Assembly: GCF_039526245.1 (NCBI RefSeq)
Contig: NZ_BAAAIV010000001.1
Location: 62,001-126,000 of the forward strand
Reading direction: 5' to 3'
Length of the DNA: 64,000 bases
Source: Arthrobacter_H rhombi
GTDB lineage: Bacteria > Actinomycetota > Actinomycetes > Actinomycetales > Micrococcaceae
Shown one piece after another: positions 52,705 through 60,320 of the stretch; the first letter of the stretch is position 1; each line of letters starts with the position of its first letter. The translations under genes and the position numbers were made by a program. The notes under the pieces are model-generated. The model searched no databases. It was given only the letters and a program-made list of their open reading frames with translations, and was not told the origin of the DNA.

Positions 52705-52740
52705 TGTACGGAATACGTACAGTTGTGCGTTTTGCGCACA
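52705..52740. promoter_or_regulatory. Tandem IclR-type operators upstream of aroE
   Basis: Two perfect 17-bp palindromes of form TGTNCG-N5-CGNACA lie 2 bp apart: TGTACGGAATACGTACA (52705-52721) and TGTGCGTTTTGCGCACA (52724-52740). The form matches the operator pattern I recall for PcaU/PobR IclR regulators. They sit about 65-100 bp upstream of the aroE start, in the promoter region of the aroE-quiC-iclR operon. Confidence 0.7.
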
Positions 52741-52769
52741 CTTGGGGGTGTGTGGTCAGGGGTGTGAAG

Positions 52770-53987
52770 TCAGGAGGCCCTGGCGTGCAGGCTGCGGGTC
52801 TTGACGTTGATGGCCCGCTCGTAGTGGACCAGGAGCTCGTCGCAGACCGAGGCCCAGGAGCGGGTTTGCACCGAGGCACAGGCGGCCGCCGCAAAGGCAG
52901 CGCGCTTGGCGTCGTCATGCGCCAGGTCCGTGACGTGGGCACGCAGCCCCTGCAGGTCCCCGGGCCGGTACAACCAGCCGGTGCGCGAGGCGTCGATCAG
53001 GTCCACCGGGCCACCCCGGCCGACGGCGATCGCCGGCAATCCGGAGGCCATCGCCTCCTGGATGGTCTGGCAGAACGTCTCCGATTCACCGGGGTGCACG
53101 AACAGGTCCAGGCTGGCCATCATGGTGGCCAGCTCGTCCCCATCCAGGAACCCGGCGAAATGGGCGCCGGGCAGGCGCTGGCGCAGCGTCTTCTTCAGCG
53201 GGCCGGAGCCGACGATGACCAGCCGGGTCCCGGGCACATCGGCCAGCACTGCCAGGTCCTCGACCTGCTTCTCGGTGGCCAGTCGGCCCACATACCCGAC
53301 GAGTCGCTCGCCGTTCGGGGCCAACTGGGCATGCAGGGCGGCATCGCGCCGGGTGGGGGAGAAGCGCCGGGTGTCGACGCCGCGGCGCCACATCCGCAGC
53401 CGGGGCACCCCGGCCCGCTGGAGTTCATCGAGCGAGTGGCTGCTCGGTGCCAGGGTCACGGTGGAGGCCTGGTGCATGGCCCGCACGTGGTTCCACAGCA
53501 CCGGCTCCAGCCACGGCACCCCGTAGCGCGTGGCGTAGGCCGGCACCTGGGTCTGGTAGATCGACACGAGCGGAAGGCCCAGCTGCCCGGCTGCCTGGAT
53601 GGCTCGCCAGCCCAGCACGAACGGGCTGGCCACGTGCACCACGTCGGGGCTGAAACCGGAGATCAGCCGGCGGATGCGGGCGACGGTCCCGGCGGCGACC
53701 CTGACGTTGGCGTAGCCGGTCAGCGGCAGCGACGGCAGGCGGACCACGGAAAAGCCCTCCACCATTTCGACGCCGGTACCCGGGATCCTGACCGTGCGGG
53801 CCCCGGCGACACGGGCGCCCGGCGCCGCTGTTTCCCCGGGGCGGGCGCCCTCCGGGGTGCCGCCGGCCGGGGCGATCACCAGGGCCTCGTGTCCTCTCCG
53901 GCGCAGATGCGCCAGGACCTGGAGCACCGAGTGGGTGACTCCGTTGAAGTGCGGAAGGAAGGACTCTGCGATCACGACGACTCTCAC
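52770..53987 (-). CDS. Family 4 glycosyltransferase, mannosyltransferase-like
   Basis: A 405-residue GT-B transferase. The N-terminal domain begins RVVVIAESFLPHFNGVTHSV and contains the acceptor motif SPFVLGWRA. The donor-binding GPLKKTLRQRLPGAHFAG and E-x7-E region GESETFCQTIQEAMASGLPA are those of GDP-mannose-dependent alpha-mannosyltransferases (MgtA/PimB' type) that build lipoglycans. GTG 53987 begins the fold; no clear ribosome site is visible, so a leaderless transcript is possible. It is divergent from the DUF6350 gene. Confidence 0.85.
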   Translation of the reverse strand: MRVVVIAESFLPHFNGVTHSVLQVLAHLRRRGHEALVIAPAGGTPEGARPGETAAPGARVAGARTVRIPGTGVEMVEGFSVVRLPSLPLTGYANVRVAAGTVARIRRLISGFSPDVVHVASPFVLGWRAIQAAGQLGLPLVSIYQTQVPAYATRYGVPWLEPVLWNHVRAMHQASTVTLAPSSHSLDELQRAGVPRLRMWRRGVDTRRFSPTRRDAALHAQLAPNGERLVGYVGRLATEKQVEDLAVLADVPGTRLVIVGSGPLKKTLRQRLPGAHFAGFLDGDELATMMASLDLFVHPGESETFCQTIQEAMASGLPAIAVGRGGPVDLIDASRTGWLYRPGDLQGLRAHVTDLAHDDAKRAAFAAAACASVQTRSWASVCDELLVHYERAINVKTRSLHARAS

Positions 53988-54142
53988 ACCCCACAGTCTG
54001 GGATGCCCGCATGATGCCCGCCTGAATTCGTGGCGGCGGGAAGGTGAACTTCCGGGCACCCGGGTGCGTGCCGCCGTCGTACCCGGTGCCCGGGTCGCGT
54101 CGTTGGCGCGGATCCGGGGGCTCAGGTGGCACGATTGAGACG

Positions 54143-55507
54143 ATGAAAAAAGCGCAGCAGTCCGGCTCCGGCCAGCGGAAGACAGCGGGGAAGACCACGG
54201 GTCGCGGAAGCGCGACCGTCGATTCCCTGCGCGAATCATGGCGTGAGGGCATCCCCATGCCGCTCTGGCTCCAGGGTGCCCTGGAGTTCATCCAGTGTGC
54301 GTTCTTCTCTGCTGCGCTCGTGGTCATTCCGTTGATGGCCGTGTGGTTCTCCGACGGATTCGCCCAGCGCACGCTGGACTCGGTGTTCCGCATGTGTGGC
54401 CAGGTGTGGCTGCTCATCCACGGGGTGCCGCTGCACTTGAACCTGTCGGCGGGTAGCGATTCGCCGGTGGTGGTGACCGGGCTGCTGAGCTTCATCCCGC
54501 TGGGACTCACGCTCATCCCGTTCTTCCTGGCCTGGCGATCCGGGCGCCGGATCGCCCGCGCCTCCTATACCGACCAGCTGTGGCAGGGCATCGCGGGGGC
54601 GTTGGGTGCCTACCTGCTGGTCGGGCTGGTCACCGGCTTCGCCGTGCCCACCGAGGAAGTCGGGGTGAACCTGGGCGCCGCGGCGCTGATTCCGCTGATC
54701 CCCGCGGGGCTGGGCGTCATCGTCGGAGCCCGGCGTGAGGCCGGCTCCTGGGGCCGGCTCGTCGGCGTGGACTTCGTCGAATGGGTCGCCACCACCAGCC
54801 AGCACTCCCGCTGGGCCGGTTCCTACCTCTGGTCGGTCATCCGTGCCGGGATGGTCGGCTACGCCGCGACCTTCTGCCTGGCGGCGTTGGGCCTGACCGT
54901 GTCCCTGGTGATGCGGTGGCTCGAGATCTCCAACATCTACCAGCAGCTCCAGCCCGGCCCCATCGGCGGAGCCGTGCTGACGATCGCCCAGCTGGGCGTG
55001 ATCCCCAACCTGGTGCTGTGGTCGCTGGCCTGGATCAGCGGCGGCGGCATCGCGCTGGGCGTGGGCAGCACCCTGGGGCCGCTGGGGACCGCCGTTGGCC
55101 CGGTGCCGGCCATGCCGGTGCTCGGGGCGCTGCCGGCCGGGAACCTGGACTCCGCGTGGGTCTTCATGCTCCTGCCCGTGCTGGCCGGCATCCTGGCGGG
55201 CTGGTGGTTCCTGCGCGAGGGCGAAAACCACTTCGAGGACTGGATCTCCATCCGGCTGAAGGTGCGGTGGGTGGCACTGGCGGTATCGACCCTGCTGCTG
55301 GGCCTGTTCATCGGTGCCGTTGCCGGGGTGGTCTCGCTGCTGGGCAGCTGGCTGGCCGGGGGATCACTGGGCATCGGCCGGCTCACGGAACTGGGCCCCG
55401 ACGTGTGGATGACCGCCGTCTTGCTGACCGGAGAGGTCGGCCTGGGCGTGATCATCGGCTACCTCGTGGCCCCGTTCCTGGAGCGCGACCCGGTCCTGGA
55501 GGACTGA
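54143..55507 (+). CDS. DUF6350 polytopic membrane protein
   Basis: A 454-residue membrane protein with about ten helices from residue 45 on, after a Lys/Ser-rich cytoplasmic start. A conserved-looking segment is PGPIGGAVLTIAQLGVIPNL, with the following WISGGGIALGVG. Actinobacterial DUF6350 proteins are usually found next to purN/purH or sucCD and have been linked to cell-envelope or division functions; no activity is established. Here purN lies 1 kb downstream, with the DinB pair between. Confidence 0.85.
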   Translation: MKKAQQSGSGQRKTAGKTTGRGSATVDSLRESWREGIPMPLWLQGALEFIQCAFFSAALVVIPLMAVWFSDGFAQRTLDSVFRMCGQVWLLIHGVPLHLNLSAGSDSPVVVTGLLSFIPLGLTLIPFFLAWRSGRRIARASYTDQLWQGIAGALGAYLLVGLVTGFAVPTEEVGVNLGAAALIPLIPAGLGVIVGARREAGSWGRLVGVDFVEWVATTSQHSRWAGSYLWSVIRAGMVGYAATFCLAALGLTVSLVMRWLEISNIYQQLQPGPIGGAVLTIAQLGVIPNLVLWSLAWISGGGIALGVGSTLGPLGTAVGPVPAMPVLGALPAGNLDSAWVFMLLPVLAGILAGWWFLREGENHFEDWISIRLKVRWVALAVSTLLLGLFIGAVAGVVSLLGSWLAGGSLGIGRLTELGPDVWMTAVLLTGEVGLGVIIGYLVAPFLERDPVLED

Positions 55508-55536
55508 GTCCCTCCCGGGGGAACGGGCAGGAAAGC

Positions 55537-56091
55537 TCAGGCCCCGACGTCGTGCAGGTGGTGGGCGACGTCGTGCCAGGCATAGCGGGCCAACGTCTGG
55601 ATCGTGAATTCGGAGCCGTTGCCCCGGAGCCCGCGTCGGTGCAGGTCGCGGTTCAGGACCGCGTCGAAGGCGTCGGCCAGGCCGCGGCCGGCGGCAGCCA
55701 GCTGCGTTGCCACGACCTGCGGTGACTGGTGTGCGTAATCGTCCTCGACGGCGGTGGCGTCCTGGTCCCAGTCGGGAAAAGTCGGCTCGTCTTCCATGTA
55801 CATCAGGTCCAGGCGGTAGTGCATCACCTTGAACACGTCGCGCACGTGGGCCGCATATTCCAACGGACTCCAGCTGGCGGGATGGTCGCGCCGTGCCACG
55901 TCCTCGCGGCGCAGCACCTCCGCCCAGCGGGGCAAGGTGGCGCGCAGGGCCGCGGCGATGTCCTGGGGGCTCAGGGCCGAGGCATCGGTGCCGCATTCGT
56001 CGCAGCGACGCGTGATGGTCCACGTCCAGTCCTTGGTATCCGGTTCGGGCTGGACGGGTCCGTCCTGGCGGGCGGATGCTTCGGGGCTCAT
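55537..56091 (-). CDS. DinB-superfamily protein
   Basis: A 184-residue four-helix-bundle protein of the DinB/YfiT superfamily. Possible metal ligands are His81 (SPLEYAAHVRDVF) and the terminal His pair in YAWHDVAHHLHDV. A CxxC pair (RRCDECGT) near residue 30 may bind a second metal. DinB proteins in actinobacteria often act as thiol transferases (mycothiol- or bacillithiol-dependent), but the substrate is not known. The ATG overlaps the stop of the upstream membrane gene (ATGA). Confidence 0.85.
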   Translation of the reverse strand: MSPEASARQDGPVQPEPDTKDWTWTITRRCDECGTDASALSPQDIAAALRATLPRWAEVLRREDVARRDHPASWSPLEYAAHVRDVFKVMHYRLDLMYMEDEPTFPDWDQDATAVEDDYAHQSPQVVATQLAAAGRGLADAFDAVLNRDLHRRGLRGNGSEFTIQTLARYAWHDVAHHLHDVGA

Positions 56092-56492
56092 GTTCCGATG
56101 ACTCCTTGGAAGGTCGAGAGCTTCTGTTCGTAGTCATGCTTGCACTGTGCCTGGGAGCGGTCGGTGACGGTACTCGCCAGGCACTGCTCGTAGTCGGCCG
56201 TCGGCTGGTAGAACAGGACCTGGGTCGAGGTCGAGATGGTGAACAGCAGGCAGGCGAGGGTCGCCAGCGGGATGGTGATGCGCAGGACCCCGGGGAGTTT
56301 GCGCCGCAGGACCTTCACGGAGGCGATGATCCCGCAGACGACGCCGGCCCAGCCGAACGCGACCGAGGCGATCTTCCACGGCAGGGCGATGGACGAGGTC
56401 AGGTAGGCCAGCAGGACCAGCAGGACGATGGCGCGGACCCATCCGCTGACGGCGGCCAGACGCGCGGGGGCGTCCTCTTCGGGTGCAGGCAT
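56088..56492 (-). CDS. Small hypothetical membrane protein
   Basis: A 134-residue protein with three membrane helices (about 20-40, 42-60, 70-92) and a soluble C-terminal part with two Cys (YEQCLAS, AQCKHDYEQ). ATG 56492 is preceded by TAGGCT at 6 nt and an AAGGA-like run within those 6 nt, so it may be leaderless. It is first in the operon with the DinB gene. The function is unknown. Confidence 0.7.
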   Translation of the reverse strand: MPAPEEDAPARLAAVSGWVRAIVLLVLLAYLTSSIALPWKIASVAFGWAGVVCGIIASVKVLRRKLPGVLRITIPLATLACLLFTISTSTQVLFYQPTADYEQCLASTVTDRSQAQCKHDYEQKLSTFQGVIGT

Positions 56493-56498
56493 GTCCTT

Positions 56499-56530
56499 AG
56501 CCTAGTCGGGCGCCGGGCAGCACCTAAACT
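56499..56530. promoter_or_regulatory. Divergent leaderless -10 boxes between the DinB operon and purN
   Basis: TAGGCT (minus strand, 56499-56504) lies 6 nt from the 56492 ATG. TAAACT (plus strand, 56525-56530) lies 6 nt from the purN ATG. The two boxes are 20 bp apart, so the promoters must compete or share control. Confidence 0.55.
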
Positions 56531-56536
56531 TGCAGG

Positions 56537-57115
56537 ATGCGCATCGTAGTCCTTGTCTCCGGTACCGGTTCCAACCTCCAAGCCGTTATCGACGCCGTGG
56601 CCTCCGGCGGGCTCGACGTCGAGATCGCCGCCGTCGGTGCGGACCGTGCCGGTACCGGGGGTGTGGCGCGCTCGGCGGCCGCCGGACTCGAGACGTTCGA
56701 GGTGCCGTTCCGCGATTACACCGACCGGGCTGAGTGGAACCATGCGTTGACGCAGAAGTGCCTGTCCTACGCGCCGGACTATGTGGTCTCCTCGGGCTTC
56801 ATGCGCATTGTCGGCGAGGAGTTCATCGCGGCGTTTGACGGCACCTACATCAACACCCATCCGGCACTGCTGCCCGCCTTCCCGGGGGCGCATGGCGTGC
56901 GTGACGCATTGGCTTACGGGGTCAAGGTCACCGGGTGCACCGTCCACATCGCCGACACCGGCGTGGACACCGGCCCCATCCTGGCCCAACGGGCCGTCGA
57001 GGTGCTCGACGACGACAGCGAAGAGAGCCTGCATGAACGCATCAAGGTCGCCGAGCGGGCCCTGCTGATCGAGACGCTGGCGCATCTGGCAGCGGGGCAG
57101 CGCGCACGTTCATAG
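56537..57115 (+). CDS. purN: Phosphoribosylglycinamide formyltransferase
   Basis: A 192-residue GAR transformylase that transfers a formyl group from 10-formyl-THF in purine synthesis. The catalytic Asn106, His108 (INTHPALLP) and Asp144 (DTGVDTGP) fall at exactly the same positions as in E. coli PurN, and the N-terminal SGTGSNLQA binds GAR. A -10-like TAAACT is 6 nt before the ATG, so the mRNA is probably leaderless. Unlike the usual purN-purH pair in actinobacteria, purH lies 5.5 kb downstream. Confidence 0.97.
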   Translation: MRIVVLVSGTGSNLQAVIDAVASGGLDVEIAAVGADRAGTGGVARSAAAGLETFEVPFRDYTDRAEWNHALTQKCLSYAPDYVVSSGFMRIVGEEFIAAFDGTYINTHPALLPAFPGAHGVRDALAYGVKVTGCTVHIADTGVDTGPILAQRAVEVLDDDSEESLHERIKVAERALLIETLAHLAAGQRARS

Positions 57116-57129
57116 CCGCACGGGCCGCG

Positions 57130-57366
57130 TTACTGCAGCCCGGAGCCGGGGTCGGGGAGCTGGTAGAGGCGTTCGGTCTCCACGGAGGCGACCCCGCCGA
57201 TGGCCTCCAGCGCCGGGCGCCGATCGGACTCCACTGTTCCGGTGACCATGGACACGGCACCCAAGACCCGTTCGACCGTCATCCCCGCATCGCGCAACCG
57301 GGCGGCAACGTCGGCCGTCCGGTCCGCATACTCCTCGGCAACGGTGACGGTGATGCGCTCGATCAT
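57130..57366 (-). CDS. Small propeptide/inhibitor-I9-like protein coupled to the S8 peptidase
   Basis: A 78-residue protein with a beta-alpha-beta-beta-alpha-beta pattern (MIERITVTVAEEYA, RLRDAGMTVERVL, ALEAIGGVASVETERLYQL) like the ferredoxin-like fold of subtilisin propeptides (inhibitor I9). ATG 57366 overlaps the stop of the peptidase gene (ATGA), so it is made together with the protease. It may inhibit or assist folding of the peptidase in trans. Similar small proteins are sometimes mislabelled as ketohydroxyglutarate aldolase. No other function is supported. Confidence 0.7.
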   Translation of the reverse strand: MIERITVTVAEEYADRTADVAARLRDAGMTVERVLGAVSMVTGTVESDRRPALEAIGGVASVETERLYQLPDPGSGLQ

Positions 57367-58673
57367 GCCGGCGCATCTCCGGGCGTCCCGGGATCCGGCG
57401 CGGCGGTGGTGTCCTGCGGGGCCCTGACCAACCCGGCACCGACATCCACCGAGGCGGCCTCCAACCGCTGGCAGCCTTGGACCAGCTCGGCCCACAGTTC
57501 GCGACCCCGCAGTCCGGTGGTCCCCGCCAACAAGGCTGCGATTCCCGCGGCGTGTGGGGTGGCCATGCTCGTGCCGCTGATGGTGTTGTAGCGCTGGGGC
57601 ATGGGCCAGGAAGAATACACGTCCACGCCGGGGCCGGCCACGTCCACCTGCCCTCCGTCCGCGGTTCCGGAGCGGGCCGAGAAATCGGCGATCGCCAGCG
57701 TCTGGTCGACGGCTCCGACGGCCATGATGTAGGGGCTGTTTGCCGGGGTCCCCACGAATCCGGGGTTGCCGGCCGAACGTTGGGCGTTGTTTCCCGCGGC
57801 GACAATGATCAACGTGCCTTGGGCCAGGGCCCGCTTGCCCGCGGCGACATAGGGAGGGTGGACCTCGGCCACATCGGCTCCGAGGGACATGGAGATGACG
57901 GCGCACCCCTGGGTGATGGCCCAGTCGATGCCGGCGAGTATGCCCGCGTCGCCACCGGAGCCCGAGGAGCCCAGGACCTTGCCGGCATAGATGTCTGCCT
58001 CCGCGGCGATGCCGTATCCACGTCCCGACTCCAGGGAGCGGGGTCCGCAGGACGTGCCGATGCAGTGGGTCCCGTGCCCGTGGCCGTCCTGGGCGTCCTC
58101 GCCGTCGACGAAGGATTGGGTGACGACGGTGCGGCCGGCGAAGTCCGGGTGTCCGATGTCGAAGCCCGTATCCAGGACCGCGACCTTGATGCCCGCTCCG
58201 AGGGCTGCACTGGTGGAGACGCCGGTGGCCTGGAGTCCCCAGGTGAATTGGTCGGTGTCTGCGAAGGATGCTGTCGGTTCCGCAGGTGGCACGGGGGTTC
58301 CGCCCTCGCTCCCTCCGGGGGCCGCATCGGGGGCCGCCGCGGAACGGTGCCGGCCCGTGGAGGGCTCCAGGACGTGGTGGATGAGCTCGGGATAGAGCTT
58401 CATGCCGCGCCCGGGCTCGGTGGACTGCGCGCGCAGGGTATTGAGCTGGGCCTCCTGGGCGGTGAGCACGGCCATGCCCAACTGGGCGAAGTAGGTACCC
58501 TGCCAGGGTTCGTCGTCCGGGGAAGCGGCCCCGGTCAGATCGCGAGTATCGAGCACCCGGGTCAAACCGCCGGCGGCGAGCACCTCCAGGGGGTTCGGTT
58601 CGTCGTCATCGAACACCGCAATGTAGCGGCCGGTTGTTTCACCGGGCTGGCCGGAAAAATCTGGATCCAACAT
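57363..58673 (-). CDS. Subtilisin-like S8 serine peptidase without signal peptide
   Basis: A 436-residue peptidase. The triad is Asp168 (VAVLDTGFDIGHPDF), His203 (GHGHGTHCIG) and Ser369 (SGTSMATPHAAG), with the oxyanion Asn at 295/296 (VAAGNNAQ). Residues 1-145 are a propeptide-like and acidic region (RYIAVFDDDE) with no signal sequence, so the enzyme is cytoplasmic or leaves by an unknown route. ATG 58673 has a GGAGG 7 nt upstream. The next gene overlaps the stop. Regulated intracellular proteolysis is the likely role; the target is unknown. Confidence 0.88.
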   Translation of the reverse strand: MLDPDFSGQPGETTGRYIAVFDDDEPNPLEVLAAGGLTRVLDTRDLTGAASPDDEPWQGTYFAQLGMAVLTAQEAQLNTLRAQSTEPGRGMKLYPELIHHVLEPSTGRHRSAAAPDAAPGGSEGGTPVPPAEPTASFADTDQFTWGLQATGVSTSAALGAGIKVAVLDTGFDIGHPDFAGRTVVTQSFVDGEDAQDGHGHGTHCIGTSCGPRSLESGRGYGIAAEADIYAGKVLGSSGSGGDAGILAGIDWAITQGCAVISMSLGADVAEVHPPYVAAGKRALAQGTLIIVAAGNNAQRSAGNPGFVGTPANSPYIMAVGAVDQTLAIADFSARSGTADGGQVDVAGPGVDVYSSWPMPQRYNTISGTSMATPHAAGIAALLAGTTGLRGRELWAELVQGCQRLEAASVDVGAGLVRAPQDTTAAPDPGTPGDAPA

Positions 58674-58697
58674 GGCGCTGCCTCCACCGTCGTCACC

Positions 58698-58711
58698 GGG
58701 GAGTGCTCCCC
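58698..58711. promoter_or_regulatory. 14-bp palindrome upstream of the S8 peptidase
   Basis: GGGGAGTGCTCCCC is a perfect dyad (6-bp arms, TG centre) 24 bp upstream of the peptidase ATG, between it and the MFS stop at 58767. It could be an operator or the stem of a terminator for the MFS gene. Confidence 0.35.
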
Positions 58712-58766
58712 ATGGTGGCCAGTGTAGCCCGGTGAAACGGCAGGGGGAATGGCCACAGTGGGACCG

Positions 58767-60116
58767 CTAGCCCAGCTCCGCACCCCGGGTTTCGGGGGCT
58801 CGCAGCGCCATCCAGATCACGGCCAGCAGGACCAGCGCACCGGCGGCGAGGAATGCATTGGCCAGTCCGAACACCGGCCACAGCCAGGCGAAGACCAGGG
58901 GGCCGAATCCGGCGCCGAGGCGGCTGAAGCTGGAGGCCCACCCGAACCCGGAACCCCGCAGCTCCGTGGGATACAGCTCCGAGACGTAGGCGTAGAGCAC
59001 GGGGATCGCGATCTGGATGATGAACCCGAAGACCAGTAGCCAGGCCACCGCCATGCGGGGTTGGGACAGGGACAGGGCCACCAGCACCAGGACGACTGCG
59101 GCAAGCGGCCCGGTCACACCCAGGAGCCATTTGCGCCCCACTCGTTCGACCAGCAGGGCAGCGACCGCCACACCGGCCAAGCCGACCGCTGCCATGCCGG
59201 CGGTGCTGAACAAGGCGGCCGACTCGGCCATGCCGGCGTCGAGCAGGATGGAAGGCATCCAGGTCAGGGCCAGGTAGTACACCAGCAGGACCGTCAGGAA
59301 CAGCGACCATGCGGCAGCGGTGATCTGCCAGTTGAAGGCCCAGACGCGGCGCAGCTGGTCCAGCCAGGATCCGGCGGACAGGGTGGGGACCGTGGCAGCA
59401 TCGGGCAACGTATAGGGCTCCGGTGCGGCACCGGTGCGGCGCACGAGGTCATCGATCACTGCCGATGCCTCCCGTTGTCGTCCGGACCGCAGCAGGAACA
59501 GTGGTGACTCGGGAACCGAACGGCGGATCCAGAACACCAGAAGGGCCGGCAACACCATGACCAGCAGGATCAGCCGCCAATTCCCGGTGCCCGACTGGAT
59601 GAGGGCCGAGATGAAGAAGGCGGCCGCCGCGCCGATCGGCCACCAGCCGTCCATGGCGGTCAGGACCCGGCCCCGCTGTTTCGCCGGGGTGAATTCGCCG
59701 ACCAGCGCGTAGTCCACGGGGATGCAGCCGCCCAGTCCGACGCCGGCCAGGAAACGGCAGGCGGCGAAGAAGATGAAGTTCGGGGATACCGCCCCGAGCA
59801 CGGTGAAGATCGAGAAGATCAGCAGCGTCCAGGTGAAGGCCTGACGCCTCCCGATCCGGTCGGCGATGGTGCCCCACAGGAAGGCTCCCAGCGCCATGCC
59901 GATCAGATTCGCGGTACCCAGCCATGCCGCCGTCGTGCGCTCCAGACCCCATTCCTGCATGACCAGCGGGATGAGGGCGCCATTGAGCGTGACATCCCAG
60001 GCATCGAACATGAAGCCGAGCCCGCCGATGACGAAGATCCGGCCCTGGACGCCCCACCGCCACGGCAGGTTCTGGACGATCGCGTCCCCGGTGCGCAGGG
60101 TGCGGTACTCGTTCAT
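58767..60116 (-). CDS. MFS transporter, sugar- or organic-acid:H+ symporter-like
   Basis: A 449-residue transporter with 12 helices. Family signatures are GTIADRIGRRQAF in the loop after the second helix, the PVDYALVGEFTPAKQRGR segment, and ELYPTELRGSGFG near helix 11, typical of the sugar-porter and aromatic-acid-transporter groups. ATG 60116 is taken as the start because the hydrophobic segment and the family's usual length follow it. The substrate is unknown. It is divergent from the Nramp gene. Confidence 0.87.
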   Translation of the reverse strand: MNEYRTLRTGDAIVQNLPWRWGVQGRIFVIGGLGFMFDAWDVTLNGALIPLVMQEWGLERTTAAWLGTANLIGMALGAFLWGTIADRIGRRQAFTWTLLIFSIFTVLGAVSPNFIFFAACRFLAGVGLGGCIPVDYALVGEFTPAKQRGRVLTAMDGWWPIGAAAAFFISALIQSGTGNWRLILLVMVLPALLVFWIRRSVPESPLFLLRSGRQREASAVIDDLVRRTGAAPEPYTLPDAATVPTLSAGSWLDQLRRVWAFNWQITAAAWSLFLTVLLVYYLALTWMPSILLDAGMAESAALFSTAGMAAVGLAGVAVAALLVERVGRKWLLGVTGPLAAVVLVLVALSLSQPRMAVAWLLVFGFIIQIAIPVLYAYVSELYPTELRGSGFGWASSFSRLGAGFGPLVFAWLWPVFGLANAFLAAGALVLLAVIWMALRAPETRGAELG

Positions 60117-60320
60117 GGCGTAGGGGTCCCCTCGGATCGTGCGGCTGGGAAGGGCGGCGACGCGCTCGCGCAGGCGGGCCACCCAGCTCAAGATTAGCCG
60201 CTGCACCGCCGCCGGGGACGTCGACATGGTCTGGGCCGATGAGAACGGGGGCACTACAGTAGGTGGCGATCACCACACACCTGGCGCGCACTGCCGCACG
60301 CCTGAAGGGACCTGCACACC

